A stretch of DNA of 64,000 nt from Psychrobacter sp. PL19 (GTDB taxonomy: Bacteria > Pseudomonadota > Gammaproteobacteria > Pseudomonadales > Moraxellaceae): positions 1,612,001-1,676,000 of the forward strand of contig NZ_JAGING010000001.1 in NCBI RefSeq assembly GCF_017875835.1. Reading direction: 5' to 3'. Under the pieces are notes generated by a model. The model had not been told where the DNA came from. It saw nothing but the letters and a program-made list of their open reading frames with translations, and ran no database searches. Positions 38,958 through 47,514 of the stretch are shown here, in pieces. The first letter of the stretch is position 1. Each line of letters opens with the position of its first letter. The translations under genes and the position numbers were made by a program.

Positions 38958-40634
38958 TCACTGTGATATTTTAGCCTGTATCTCAGGGTAGTCTGCTGCT
39001 AATGCGGTATACCAACTCTGATCGGTGGTCTGATCTACGGTAGATGCTAATAATAAAGACGCCAGCTGGGCAAAGTTAGCATGGGCAGTGGGCGCGCCGT
39101 CCGTTTGGCTGTCTTCTTCAATGGCGAGAGTGACCTGACCACCAGTCATTGCCAAATAGACTTCCGCTAAGATCTCTGAGTCCAATAATGCGCCATGGAA
39201 AGTACGGTCTTGCTTACCAACATTTAAGCGGCGTACCAGAGCATCTAGGGTGTTCTTTTGTCCAGGATACTGCTGTTTGGCCATTGCTAGCGAGTCGGTT
39301 ACTTTTATCCGCTGCGCAAAGTCTGTGATGCCTGCCTTATTGAACTCCATCGACAAAAAGCTGATATCAAACGAGGCATTGTGGGCGATGATTTCTGCCC
39401 CATCCATAAACTCGTACAGTGATTTAGCGACTTGGTCAAAGGTTGGTTTGTCGGTTAAAAATGCTTCAGAGATCCCATGAATACGGATCACTACCTCATC
39501 CATGCTACGCTGCGGGTTGATATAGACATGTAGTTTTTCACCCGTGAATTTACGGTCAATCATTTCTACAATACCCACTTCAATAACTCGGTCGCCTTTA
39601 AGCGGATCTAAACCTGTGGTTTCAGTATCCATAATCAGCTGACGACTGGCTTCATGGCGATGAATGGGCTGTGGCAATAGTGGTCGAAAATGGGGATTAG
39701 CACGGCTGGTATCGCCGTCAAATTTTGGCGCATCATTCGGCGCGGCGGGCTCGGTAGTCTGTATTGAGGTATTGGTTGCTGGCATGGCTTTAGTACTCAC
39801 TGGAGCGTTACTGATTGAAGCGCTGCTCATCGGCTGGGTCACAATGTTAGCTGTCACGTCATCATCTATAATATCATCATCTATAATATCATCATCTATA
39901 ATATCATCATCTATAATGCCATCATCTATAATGCCATCATCTATAATGCCATCTGATTCATCGTCGATCATATTAAAGCCCAATGGATCATTTTTTAGCC
40001 AATCATCATCAGAAGTTATTCGATTATCGTTAGGCATTATTTGCTCTTTTTTTTTAGCAGAATCGTCCAGAGTTATGGTGACATTGGTTTTAAGCGCATC
40101 GTTATTTATATCGTTACCAATCAGTGCTTCACTACTGGAAGTCACACCAAGATTTGCCAGCTCATCGGCCTTTTCGTTACCAGGATGTCCAGCATGACCT
40201 TTGACCCAGTGCCAGTTAACGTCACGCGCTCGACGTAGCTCATCTAGTTGCTGCCATAAGTCTTGATTGGCAACTGGTTTTTTGCTGGCCGTCTTCCAGC
40301 CTTTTTTCTTCCAGTTATCGATCCAATCGGTAATACCGTTTTTAACATAGCTTGAGTCGGTCCAAATTTCAAGCTTTTGCGCCTGTGGGCTATGTTTAAG
40401 CGCTTGAATAGCTCCCATCAGCTCCATTCGGTTATTGGTAGTCTCGCTATCACCGCCATATAAATCTTGTGTACGCCCGTCGCTAAATATCAGATGCGCA
40501 CCCCAGCCGCCTGCGCCTGGGTTGCCTTTGCAGGCCCCATCAGTATAAGCAATCGTCGCGTCTATTTTGGCTGCCATTGGATCAATAGCGTTATTTTTAG
40601 TGGCTTGTTGTACAGGCATATTGTGGTCTGACAT
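38958..40634 (-). CDS. rnhA-dnaQ: Fused ribonuclease HI and DNA polymerase III epsilon exonuclease
   Basis: 558 residues. RNase HI (about 25-165) keeps its active-site acids: Asp32 in [11 protein letters not shown], Glu71 in NNRMELMGA, Asp93 in [10 protein letters not shown], Asp157 in [10 protein letters not shown] 165-residue acidic linker includes six DD(D/G)II-type repeats. The DnaQ exonuclease (about 333-510) has [11 protein letters not shown] (Asp336, Glu338), [13 protein letters not shown] and the [15 protein letters not shown] motif with catalytic His and Asp, then a short polymerase-binding tail. It joins proofreading with RNA primer/hybrid removal. Separate genes in E. coli are adjacent; in Moraxellaceae they are fused. 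Which of three nearby ATGs starts translation is uncertain. Confidence 0.95.
   Translation of the reverse strand: MSDHNMPVQQATKNNAIDPMAAKIDATIAYTDGACKGNPGAGGWGAHLIFSDGRTQDLYGGDSETTNNRMELMGAIQALKHSPQAQKLEIWTDSSYVKNGITDWIDNWKKKGWKTASKKPVANQDLWQQLDELRRARDVNWHWVKGHAGHPGNEKADELANLGVTSSSEALIGNDINNDALKTNVTITLDDSAKKKEQIMPNDNRITSDDDWLKNDPLGFNMIDDESDGIIDDGIIDDGIIDDDIIDDDIIDDDIIDDDVTANIVTQPMSSASISNAPVSTKAMPATNTSIQTTEPAAPNDAPKFDGDTSRANPHFRPLLPQPIHRHEASRQLIMDTETTGLDPLKGDRVIEVGIVEMIDRKFTGEKLHVYINPQRSMDEVVIRIHGISEAFLTDKPTFDQVAKSLYEFMDGAEIIAHNASFDISFLSMEFNKAGITDFAQRIKVTDSLAMAKQQYPGQKNTLDALVRRLNVGKQDRTFHGALLDSEILAEVYLAMTGGQVTLAIEEDSQTDGAPTAHANFAQLASLLLASTVDQTTDQSWYTALAADYPEIQAKISQ
39858..39947. repeat. 15-bp minisatellite in the rnhA-dnaQ linker
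   Basis: Six copies of a unit close to ATCATCATCTATAAT (first copy GTC..., last two GCC...) plus a partial seventh. Each copy adds DDDII or DDGII to the linker; the 15-bp unit keeps frame. Confidence 0.93.
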
Positions 40635-41026
40635 AAAAACTCATTGGTCTAATAAAGGGTAAACGCGTAGTGGCATGAGAGGCTTGGTAGGCGTTAGGTA
40701 GCTACTGGTAATATATTTATCAGCTACTGATGACTGGGCTTGATTATAACAAATTCGTCGCCAAAATGGGCAATAGCAATGCATGAAATAGTATATCGAC
40801 ATATCAAAGTAGCAACGCGCTAATTTTCTGTTAAAATAAGTATAACTAACGGCGTTATCTATGGTTTAGCTGGCTTAAACCAAGGGTAATGACAGGGTCA
40901 TAACAGGTACAGCGATAGATTTTGTCTAACATTTTATTAAAAAACTAGTTATGCCAAAACCGATCATTAAAACACTTCCAGTAAAGTCTTTCATAATACA
41001 GCTTTTTAACGCAGGATGACCATACC
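40635..41026. other. Divergent intergenic region
   Basis: 392 bases between the rnhA-dnaQ start and a lipoprotein gene. A partial dyad (GTAGCTACTG/CAGCTACTGA) near 40697-40730 is visible. Nothing else could be identified. Confidence 0.4.
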
Positions 41027-41584
41027 ATGGCTTTACGCTCAGACGTTATGCGCAAAAAATTGACCCTATTGACTGTCTGCATCACTGCGAGCAGTGCACT
41101 ATTTTTGGCAGGTTGTAATGATACTAGCACCACGGCGGTGGCTGATAAGGCGGCCACTACTGAACCGGATTTATCGGTGTTTGAAGGCTGTTATACCGTG
41201 AGTAATGATGAGCCCGCGCAAATAAAAGTCAGTGAACAAGATGGCACTTGGGTTATGCAAATGAAAGAGCCTGCTAGTGCCAAGCGTGTTTGGGATACCC
41301 CTGAGCGGTTAGAAGTGGTCGATAAGAGTCAAATACCTAAGTTTTTCTCTATTGACCCTGATAATGTCGATGCGGTTATTGCGCGCCCTGATAGGGTATT
41401 GGTCCTAGCACATGTTAAATCTGTTTATGCCAATATCGATCCGCTGCTTGATAGTGAGTATTTATCGTATATTTATAAAGGGGCCAATACTATTTACCGA
41501 GTAGATTGCGATGATATTAATACTGATATTTTAGCCAATCCACACGCCAATATGGTGATAGATAATGTGAATGACAGTGTCTAG
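41027..41584 (+). CDS. Predicted lipoprotein of unknown function
   Basis: 185 residues. A lipoprotein signal peptide ends LFLAGC (Cys28 from ATG 41027, which follows AGGATG by about 9 bases). The mature part is about 155 residues and has two further cysteines (near 60 and 165) that could pair: EGCYTVS and YRVDCDD. It is acidic, with a beta-rich IKVSEQDGTWVMQM strand. No family is recognised. The orientation is divergent from rnhA-dnaQ. An internal ATG at 41048 is an alternative start but lacks a ribosome site. Confidence 0.72.
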   Translation: MALRSDVMRKKLTLLTVCITASSALFLAGCNDTSTTAVADKAATTEPDLSVFEGCYTVSNDEPAQIKVSEQDGTWVMQMKEPASAKRVWDTPERLEVVDKSQIPKFFSIDPDNVDAVIARPDRVLVLAHVKSVYANIDPLLDSEYLSYIYKGANTIYRVDCDDINTDILANPHANMVIDNVNDSV

Positions 41585-41690
41585 CAGTAATGTACCGTCA
41601 ATAATTTTTAGTTTGTGCTACCAGTAGCCTATAATTCGCAACGTAGCATGATATGACAGCAGTCATCTAGCAAATATATGGTCAGTGAAT

Positions 41691-41999
41691 ATGAATTTTT
41701 TTAGTTATGTCGTGTTAGGTGGGTTCTCTTATGCAGCGGGTTGGGCAATACGCACCTATGTGCTAGAAAAGCAACCTGCGCCAGAGCAGCCGTATAGTTT
41801 GAAGCATCCCACGATTTTAGGTTATATGGGTGGTTTCTTTATTATTATGCTGATTGTTTCGTGGATGATTGGGCGCTATGCACTCGGCCATGTCACCCTT
41901 GATCTACCCTTTATTATTATTAATAGTATAGTCGCCACCTTTGTTTATTCATTCAGCCTGAATCCAGAAAAAATACGTTACGATGTCCCTGATTCTTAG
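41691..41999 (+). CDS. Small inner-membrane protein
   Basis: 102 residues with about three hydrophobic segments: VVLGGFSYAAGWAI, ILGYMGGFFIIMLIVSWMIG and FIIINSIVATFVYSFS. A charged segment with EKQPAPEQPYSLKHP lies between the first two. No family or motif is recognised. A GTG two codons earlier (41685) is an alternative start. It follows the lipoprotein gene by about 100 bases and ends 19 bases before the convergent DUF1232 gene. Confidence 0.6.
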   Translation: MNFFSYVVLGGFSYAAGWAIRTYVLEKQPAPEQPYSLKHPTILGYMGGFFIIMLIVSWMIGRYALGHVTLDLPFIIINSIVATFVYSFSLNPEKIRYDVPDS

Positions 42000-42018
42000 C
42001 AACAGTTAATCAAGGCAG

Positions 42019-42417
42019 TTAGGATTTTTTCTTTAAATCAGTAGACGTCTTGCCAGAAGGCTGATTCTTTTTCCAGGTCTGATACTTTTCTAGATCCTTT
42101 TTGATCAATTTCAAGCAAAAGGTCAAGACTAACGCATCATCAATATGGCCGATAATCGGAATAAAATCTGGGATGACATCGATAGGGTTGAGTACATATA
42201 ATAAGCCAACGACCACTGCTGAGATAGTCTTGTAGGGTACATCACGATAGTTACCTTGGTAATAGTCTTTCACCAAGCTCATAAATAACATTAGGTCTTT
42301 ACCAGAGCGCTCAAGATAACTGCTGTCTTTGAGCTTTTCTTTGAGCGTCTCTTCTTTGTTAATAATGTACTCAAGATCAGCATCCAGCATTTCATCGGTT
42401 TTTTTATTACCAGCCAT
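42019..42417 (-). CDS. DUF1232 (YkvA-family) membrane-associated protein
   Basis: 132 residues. The DUF1232 core reads AVVVGLLYVLNPIDVIPDFI followed by PIIGHIDDALVLTFCLKLI. The paired 'NPIDVIPDfIP..G.iDD' motif defines the family, whose function is not established. N- and C-terminal tails are lysine-rich. ATG 42417 has AGGAG seven bases upstream and is preferred over ATG 42423. Convergent with the small membrane protein gene. Confidence 0.85.
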   Translation of the reverse strand: MAGNKKTDEMLDADLEYIINKEETLKEKLKDSSYLERSGKDLMLFMSLVKDYYQGNYRDVPYKTISAVVVGLLYVLNPIDVIPDFIPIIGHIDDALVLTFCLKLIKKDLEKYQTWKKNQPSGKTSTDLKKKS

Positions 42418-42423
42418 TATCAT

Positions 42424-42643
42424 TCTCCTAGTGTAATATTAATTATCTCATACTATAACAACAGTGTCAGCGCGCGCCATGTGCGGTGGTTGAGTGATTT
42501 GTTGTGCGTGGGTAGCAGTAACTGTTTATGATTAACTCTCAGTCTCTAATTTTAATAATAGCAAAAAGCCAACCATAAATCAGGGCTGCGCCATTATTTT
42601 TATTAGTAAGTCAGTTAAAGTGTCGTGTTTCAATTAGCAGGAT
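42424..42643. other. Intergenic sequence before the tandem-repeat arrays
   Basis: About 220 bases between the DUF1232 start and the first tandem array, part of a 616-base gene-free stretch. No promoter, RNA or gene is supported. Confidence 0.4.
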
Positions 42644-42868
42644 ATTAAAACAAAGCATTAAAACAAAGCATTAAAACAAAGCATTAAAACAAAGCATTAA
42701 AACAAAGCATTAAAACAAAGCATTAAAATACAGTGCTGAAAAAAACGGTTAGCAGCTAAGTCCCAAATATAAAATAGTAAAAACTAAGCTCTTAAATAAA
42801 AGCTCTTAAATAAAAGCTCTTAAATAAAAGCTCTTAAAAAATAAATTCTTAAAAAATAAATTCTTAAG
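42644..42868. repeat. Three successive short tandem arrays
   Basis: ATTAAAACAAAGC (13 bp) occurs six times perfectly at 42644-42721. AAGCTCTTAAATAA (14 bp) occurs three times plus a partial at 42786-42840. ATAAATTCTTAAAAA (15 bp) occurs about twice at 42841-42868. The units differ in length and sequence, so each array arose separately. No open frame crosses them. Confidence 0.95.
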
Positions 42869-42890
42869 AGAATGTTATTAAAGACAAAAG

Positions 42891-43030
42891 GTACAGTTAA
42901 AACACCTTAAAAACGCGACGGTACTGCTGGTATAAGCTTTTTGCAGCCTTTGTCTGCCTAGGCACAGCAAGCAAGAAAAATTTATGCCAGCAGTATGTTA
43001 GGTATCGATATTACTCTTCATTGACTATAG
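42891..43030. repeat. 140-bp interspersed repeat, subfamily A, inverted orientation
   Basis: GTACAG at the left end and CTATAG at the right. The interior matches the reverse complement of 3845-3984 almost base for base; the core is TGCCTAGGCA, a perfect palindrome here. It ends 10 bases before the S66 peptidase start codon. Confidence 0.92.
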
Positions 43031-43039
43031 CAGTAGACT

Positions 43040-44314
43040 ATGCCCCCGACCAAACAAGCTTTAGAGCAACTATCAATAGACTCAGCGGTAAAGTCTGAGC
43101 TTAGTCGCCGACAGTTCTTACGCCAAGTAGGTATAGGTGCAGGGGCAGGTTTGCTGGCAACTCAAGGTATCTCGCAGTCGCTAGCAGCTACAGGCATTAA
43201 TGAAGATAGTAGCGCGCAGCTGACCAAAGATGACCTACCAAGAGTAACGGTTGAAGACAAACCGTCACCACAGGTGCTAGTGCCACGCGCACATTGTATA
43301 GTACCTAATATTGAGACTCGCCTATTTGCCAGCTCCAACGTGGGTAACAATGATGCACGTAACCAGTTGGCACTAGCGCGTATGGCATGTGCGGGGTTTA
43401 AGGTAGCTAACTCGGCTATCGTTAGTCGGCAATATTTGCGCTTTGCTGGGACGGACTCGCAGCGCGCTAGCGATCTACAAAATATTGCGACGGGTGCTAT
43501 AGCTGTGCCCAAACTGCTGCTTGGCGTGCGTGGTGGTTATGGTGCGGTACGTTTATTGCCCATGATAGATTGGCAAACATTAGGGCGCATCATGCAAGAG
43601 TGCGGTACCATACTGGCAGGCTTCAGCGATGTTACCGCTATCCAGTGTGCGCTATTGGCGCAAGGGGGCATGAGTTCGCTTGCCGCCCCGATGCTCTATA
43701 GTGAGTTTGGCAAGAGTAATCCTGATAAGGTCAGTTGTCGGCAGTTTGCCGAAGCGTTAAGCAACCCAAATCTAACTATTGATGTTCAGAGTGCGGCATT
43801 GACCAGTCAGCAGTTACCCACCATTCTTGCGAGTGATGACTCTTATATAATGAGTCAGACCTTAACAGGTACTATTTGGGGTGGTAACCTCAGCGTGGTA
43901 TCGGCACTGACGGGCAGTGATTATCTACCGCGTATTGATGGTGGTATTGTGTTCTTAGAAGATGTCGGTGAGCAGCCATATCGAATTGAGCGCATGCTAT
44001 ATGACCTGTATTTGGCTGGCGTGTTCAAGCGTCAACAAGCCATCGTATTTGGCGCATTATCGGGAGCAGGTGAAGACAGCTATGATGCTCGTTATGATGT
44101 GGCAACCGTTATTCGACAGCTTCATAAGCTAACTGGATTGCCTATTTATAATGGCATGAGCTTTGGTCATATCAGTAAAAAGCAAAGCTTTCCGTTAGGA
44201 GCACGTTGTCAGATCAGCTCTAACACTATCGGTGGCTATCGTTTGACTTTTTCTGATTATCCAACTATCAAAGCAGATAGCATTAATGTTGAAGGCTTGT
44301 GGCAGACAGTTTAG
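43040..44314 (+). CDS. Tat-exported LD-carboxypeptidase (peptidase S66, LdcA-like)
   Basis: 424 residues. A twin-arginine signal, SRRQFLRQVGIGAGAGLLAT, ends near residue 50 (SLAATG). The S66 domain follows: GVRGGYGAVRLLP, GFSDVTAIQ with the nucleophile Ser, FLEDVGEQPYRIERML with the catalytic Glu, and GMSFGHISKKQSFPLG with the catalytic His. It would trim the terminal D-Ala from tetrapeptide muropeptides. Cytoplasmic LdcA has no signal, so this periplasmic version is unusual. No Shine-Dalgarno sequence is visible before ATG 43040; the repeat element occupies that position. Confidence 0.87.
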   Translation: MPPTKQALEQLSIDSAVKSELSRRQFLRQVGIGAGAGLLATQGISQSLAATGINEDSSAQLTKDDLPRVTVEDKPSPQVLVPRAHCIVPNIETRLFASSNVGNNDARNQLALARMACAGFKVANSAIVSRQYLRFAGTDSQRASDLQNIATGAIAVPKLLLGVRGGYGAVRLLPMIDWQTLGRIMQECGTILAGFSDVTAIQCALLAQGGMSSLAAPMLYSEFGKSNPDKVSCRQFAEALSNPNLTIDVQSAALTSQQLPTILASDDSYIMSQTLTGTIWGGNLSVVSALTGSDYLPRIDGGIVFLEDVGEQPYRIERMLYDLYLAGVFKRQQAIVFGALSGAGEDSYDARYDVATVIRQLHKLTGLPIYNGMSFGHISKKQSFPLGARCQISSNTIGGYRLTFSDYPTIKADSINVEGLWQTV

Positions 44315-44353
44315 TTTTATATTGGATTAAAAGTAATAGTACTTGGTAGGACA

Positions 44354-45244
44354 TCACAACAAGTAGTTCTCCTGAACATACTCAATACATAGCTCATAAA
44401 AAGCTTGAGCCGCTGGGGAAATGGATTTATTAGCCAATTTGAAAATACCAATTTGTCTATTTAAAGAAGGGTCGATTAAGCTTATCCAGATCAACTCAGG
44501 CTCATTAGATGGGAAGGCGAGTCTCGGCAAGGTCGTGATACCCAGATCGTTTCTTAATAATGCAAATAAGGAGGTGATATTTTCTATAGTGTAACGAGCT
44601 TTGCGGTTAAGCGCTTCTGCAGGGGTGTTTTCGAGCAGCTTACAGGTGCCATTGTAGATAAATGGCTGGGTCATGAGTTGTTCCCATTTTAGCCCTTGCG
44701 ACTGACTTAATTTACTGTTCAGCTCATTGCTTTTAAGACAGACCACACCAATTGGATCTGATATGAGCAAGGTAAAATCAATATCTGTTTGATTAATACT
44801 GGTACAGTTACCCAGTGCTAAATCCACTTCACCCGTTAGTAATCGATTTGCCACACCAATAGAATTATCATCTATCAACACAATCTCGATATCGGGATAT
44901 TTCTTTGAGTAGGCGACCAATACGCTAGGCAGTAGCTTGGTGACCAGCGATGGCACACTAGCAATTCTTATTTTGCCTTTATCCCCTGATGCTATGGCTT
45001 GCAAATCATCTGCTAACGCTTGATAAACACTCAGAAACTGCTGAATCTTGGGGACACAGCTTTCTCCAAAAGGTGTCAGTGTCGCTTTGTTGCCGACCTC
45101 AAACAAACGCTGATCCAGTGTTTTCTCAAGCTCTCTGATTGATGCCGATATCGCTGCTTGTGAGCGATTGGCACGATTGGCTGCCGCCCGAAATCCGCCT
45201 TCTTCTATCACAAATAAAAAATGTCGTAACTGCTGTAGTTTCAT
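44354..45244 (-). CDS. LysR-family transcriptional regulator
   Basis: 296 residues. The winged helix-turn-helix at the N terminus reads RHFLFVIEEGGFRAAANRAN, RSQAAISASIRELEKTLDQR and LFEV. The C-terminal periplasmic-binding-like effector domain has IRIASVPSLVTKLLPSVL and the DLALGNC segment. It is divergent from the ridA gene with a 185-base gap holding a dyad typical of LysR sites, so it very probably controls the adjacent catabolic run. The inducer is expected to be the pathway substrate or an intermediate. Length is standard. Confidence 0.93.
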   Translation of the reverse strand: MKLQQLRHFLFVIEEGGFRAAANRANRSQAAISASIRELEKTLDQRLFEVGNKATLTPFGESCVPKIQQFLSVYQALADDLQAIASGDKGKIRIASVPSLVTKLLPSVLVAYSKKYPDIEIVLIDDNSIGVANRLLTGEVDLALGNCTSINQTDIDFTLLISDPIGVVCLKSNELNSKLSQSQGLKWEQLMTQPFIYNGTCKLLENTPAEALNRKARYTIENITSLFALLRNDLGITTLPRLAFPSNEPELIWISLIDPSLNRQIGIFKLANKSISPAAQAFYELCIEYVQENYLL

Positions 45245-45297
45245 AGTGGTTAGCGCCTGTGTGCTTATTAATATGATCAGAAATACTATAATCTTAG

Positions 45298-45316
45298 TGA
45301 TAGATTAAATCTATCA
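45298..45316. promoter_or_regulatory. LysR-type binding site (T-N11-A dyad)
   Basis: TGATAGATTAAATCTATCA is a perfect 9-bp dyad around a single A and contains T-N11-A. It lies in the divergent lysR-ridA gap. A weaker dyad GTTAG..CTAAC at 45334-45351 could be the second half of an activation site. Confidence 0.6.
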
Positions 45317-45429
45317 TATTTAATATTTAATTGGTTAGATTAATCACTAACAAGGGCGTAGCATAAATGTCATACCAGATGAACGCTAAGAAATAATTTA
45401 TAAAAACCTCATTCAAAGGAATTGAATCC

Positions 45430-45819
45430 ATGACTACCCAATCAACCAAACAAGCGGTTAAAACGTCACTTTATGCATCTAAATCGCCCCTTGAGTGGGC
45501 AATAACTAGCAATGGCACGTTATATACTGCGCAAATTCCTATTGATGACAATGGAGAGGTAGTCGCTGGTGGTATCGAAGCCCAAGCGCGTCAAACGCTA
45601 AATAACCTGAAGCACACGCTAGAATGTGCCAATACCAGTATGGACTCGGTATTACAGGTATTAATCTATGTTACAGATCGCGAGTATCTAAAAATGGTCA
45701 ATCAAGTCTACGCTGAATACTTTACTGCGCCCTATCCAAATCGAGCTGCCCTAGTCATATCAGGGTTAGCGCGAGAAGAGATGCTGGTAGAGCTAGTGGT
45801 TTATGCGGCAGTACCATAA
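45430..45819 (+). CDS. RidA-family enamine/imine deaminase
   Basis: 129 residues of the YjgF/YER057c/UK114 (Rid) family. It has TAQIPIDDNGEVVAGGIEAQ followed by ARQTLNNLKHTLE, and PNRAALVISGLAREEMLVEL, which keeps the arginine used by active RidA to bind the substrate carboxylate. RidA hydrolyses reactive enamine/imine intermediates released by PLP or oxidase enzymes. It is the first gene of the run facing lysR, with AAAGGA before ATG 45430. The presence of RidA implies that the pathway makes an enamine or imine. Confidence 0.92.
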   Translation: MTTQSTKQAVKTSLYASKSPLEWAITSNGTLYTAQIPIDDNGEVVAGGIEAQARQTLNNLKHTLECANTSMDSVLQVLIYVTDREYLKMVNQVYAEYFTAPYPNRAALVISGLAREEMLVELVVYAAVP

Positions 45820-45915
45820 AATTTAATAGCAGGTCACCTTTTACGCTTTAGTAATTTACAGATTTTATTTATCATTCAACTTTTTACTTGTAAGAAATTA
45901 ACTGAGGACACGACT

Positions 45916-47394
45916 ATGTCAGCCCAAGCATTATCAACCCAAGCACATAAGCAAGATCCACAAAAATCAATTTATATTAATGGTGAATGGCAAGCAGGTA
46001 GCGATACTATTGCTAACATTAACCCGTCAGATACTAGCGAAACCATCGGTAACTATTCCCAAGCAAGCAATCAACAAGTTGAAGATGCTATTGCTGCTGC
46101 TCGCCTAGCGCAGCCAAAATGGGAAAAAACCCCTATGGAAAAAAAGCAGTCAATTCTACAAGCGATTGGCGATGAGATGATTGCCCGTTGTGATGAATTA
46201 GGTACCTTGTTATCACGTGAAGAAGGCAAGCCTTTTGGCGAGGGTCGTGGTGAGATTTATCGTGCTGGACAGTTCTTTCATTATTTTGCCGCAGAAGTAT
46301 TACGTCAAATGGGCGATATTGCTGATTCAGTACGTCCTGGAATCAAAGTAGAAGTCACCCGTGAGGCCGTCGGTGTGGTCGCTATTATCTCCCCTTGGAA
46401 CTTCCCAACTGCCACCGCGGTATGGAAAATTGCCCCAGCCTTAGCCTTTGGTAATAGCGTCATTTGGAAGCCTGCTAACTTAACCCCAGCCAGTGCCGTG
46501 GCCATCGCTGAAATCATTCACCGTCAAGGCATGCCTGAAGGGACTTTTAACCTGCTACTAGGTGGTGGCTCAACGGTCGGCGATGCCTTGATTAACTCAA
46601 AAGACATCGATGCGGTCAGTTTTACCGGCTCTGTACCAACTGGCCGTAAAGTTGCTGCGGCAACCGCCCCTAACTTTGTGCGTTGTCAGTTAGAGATGGG
46701 CAGTAAAAATGCCTTGGTTATCGCTGATGATGCCGACTTACAACTGGCCATCGATTCGGCAGTTGCGGGTGCTTTTGGGGGTTCAGGACAGAAATGTACC
46801 GCCTCTTCACGCTTAATTGTCATGGATGGTATTCATGATGCTTTCGTTGAGGGGGTAGTGGCAAAAATGAAAACCTTAAAAGTGGGTCACGCACTTGATG
46901 AGGGTATTTTTATGGGACCAGTGGTTGATGATAAGCAGCTCGCATCGAACATGGACTGGATCGAAAAAGCCAAGCAAGCCGGTGCTCACTTAGCCTTTGG
47001 TGGCGAGCGTTTAGACATGCCGCATGAGGGTTATTATATGTCGCCAACCTTATTTACTGAGACTGATAGTAGCTGGGATATCAACCAAGAAGAAGTGTTT
47101 GCCCCACTGGCTTGTGTGATGCGCGTGAAGAGTTTAGAAGAAGCCATTGCTATGACTAATGACACCCGCTTTGGTTTGACTGGTGGCATCATTACGCAAA
47201 GCTTGCGTAGCAGTGCGATGTTTAAAGAGCAAGTACAAGCAGGCTGCGTCATGGTCAACTTATCTACTGCCGGTACCGATTATCATGTGCCATTTGGTGG
47301 CCGTAAAGAGTCAAGCTTTGGCCCACGTGAGCAAGGTCAATACGCTAAAGAGTTTTATACCATTGTCAAAACAGCTTATCAAAAAGCGTACTAA
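45916..47394 (+). CDS. NAD(P)-dependent aldehyde dehydrogenase (2-oxoglutarate semialdehyde dehydrogenase-like)
   Basis: 492 residues. SPWNFPTATAVWKIAPAL is the coenzyme/active-site entrance, SFTGSVPTGRKVA the glycine turn, QLEMGSKNALV contains the general-base Glu, and GGSGQKCTASSR contains the nucleophilic Cys. The start YINGEWQAGSD and the GQKCTASSR variant are closest, from memory, to 2-oxoglutarate semialdehyde dehydrogenases. Second gene of the LysR-linked run, 96 bases after ridA, with GAGGA before the ATG. It probably oxidises the semialdehyde produced after the RidA step. The exact substrate is inferred. Confidence 0.87.
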   Translation: MSAQALSTQAHKQDPQKSIYINGEWQAGSDTIANINPSDTSETIGNYSQASNQQVEDAIAAARLAQPKWEKTPMEKKQSILQAIGDEMIARCDELGTLLSREEGKPFGEGRGEIYRAGQFFHYFAAEVLRQMGDIADSVRPGIKVEVTREAVGVVAIISPWNFPTATAVWKIAPALAFGNSVIWKPANLTPASAVAIAEIIHRQGMPEGTFNLLLGGGSTVGDALINSKDIDAVSFTGSVPTGRKVAAATAPNFVRCQLEMGSKNALVIADDADLQLAIDSAVAGAFGGSGQKCTASSRLIVMDGIHDAFVEGVVAKMKTLKVGHALDEGIFMGPVVDDKQLASNMDWIEKAKQAGAHLAFGGERLDMPHEGYYMSPTLFTETDSSWDINQEEVFAPLACVMRVKSLEEAIAMTNDTRFGLTGGIITQSLRSSAMFKEQVQAGCVMVNLSTAGTDYHVPFGGRKESSFGPREQGQYAKEFYTIVKTAYQKAY

Positions 47395-47514
47395 GAGTCA
47401 GTTAGAAAAACATGCTAATAGTGAAGTGTGGTTGGTAAAGTTTGTCCTAGCCACACTGTCTTGGTTTCGAAGTTAGCCGAATATATCTATAAGAAACATA
47501 AAAGGAATTTGAGA

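Noticed and set aside
39664..40197. 177-residue plus-strand frame with SSSIISSS repeats
   Set aside because: It is the antisense image of the rnhA-dnaQ linker minisatellite; the fusion gene has catalytic motifs on both sides in the other strand.
42644..42868. CRISPR array
   Set aside because: Units are contiguous tandem copies without spacers, unit length 13-15 bp, and no cas genes are in the window.
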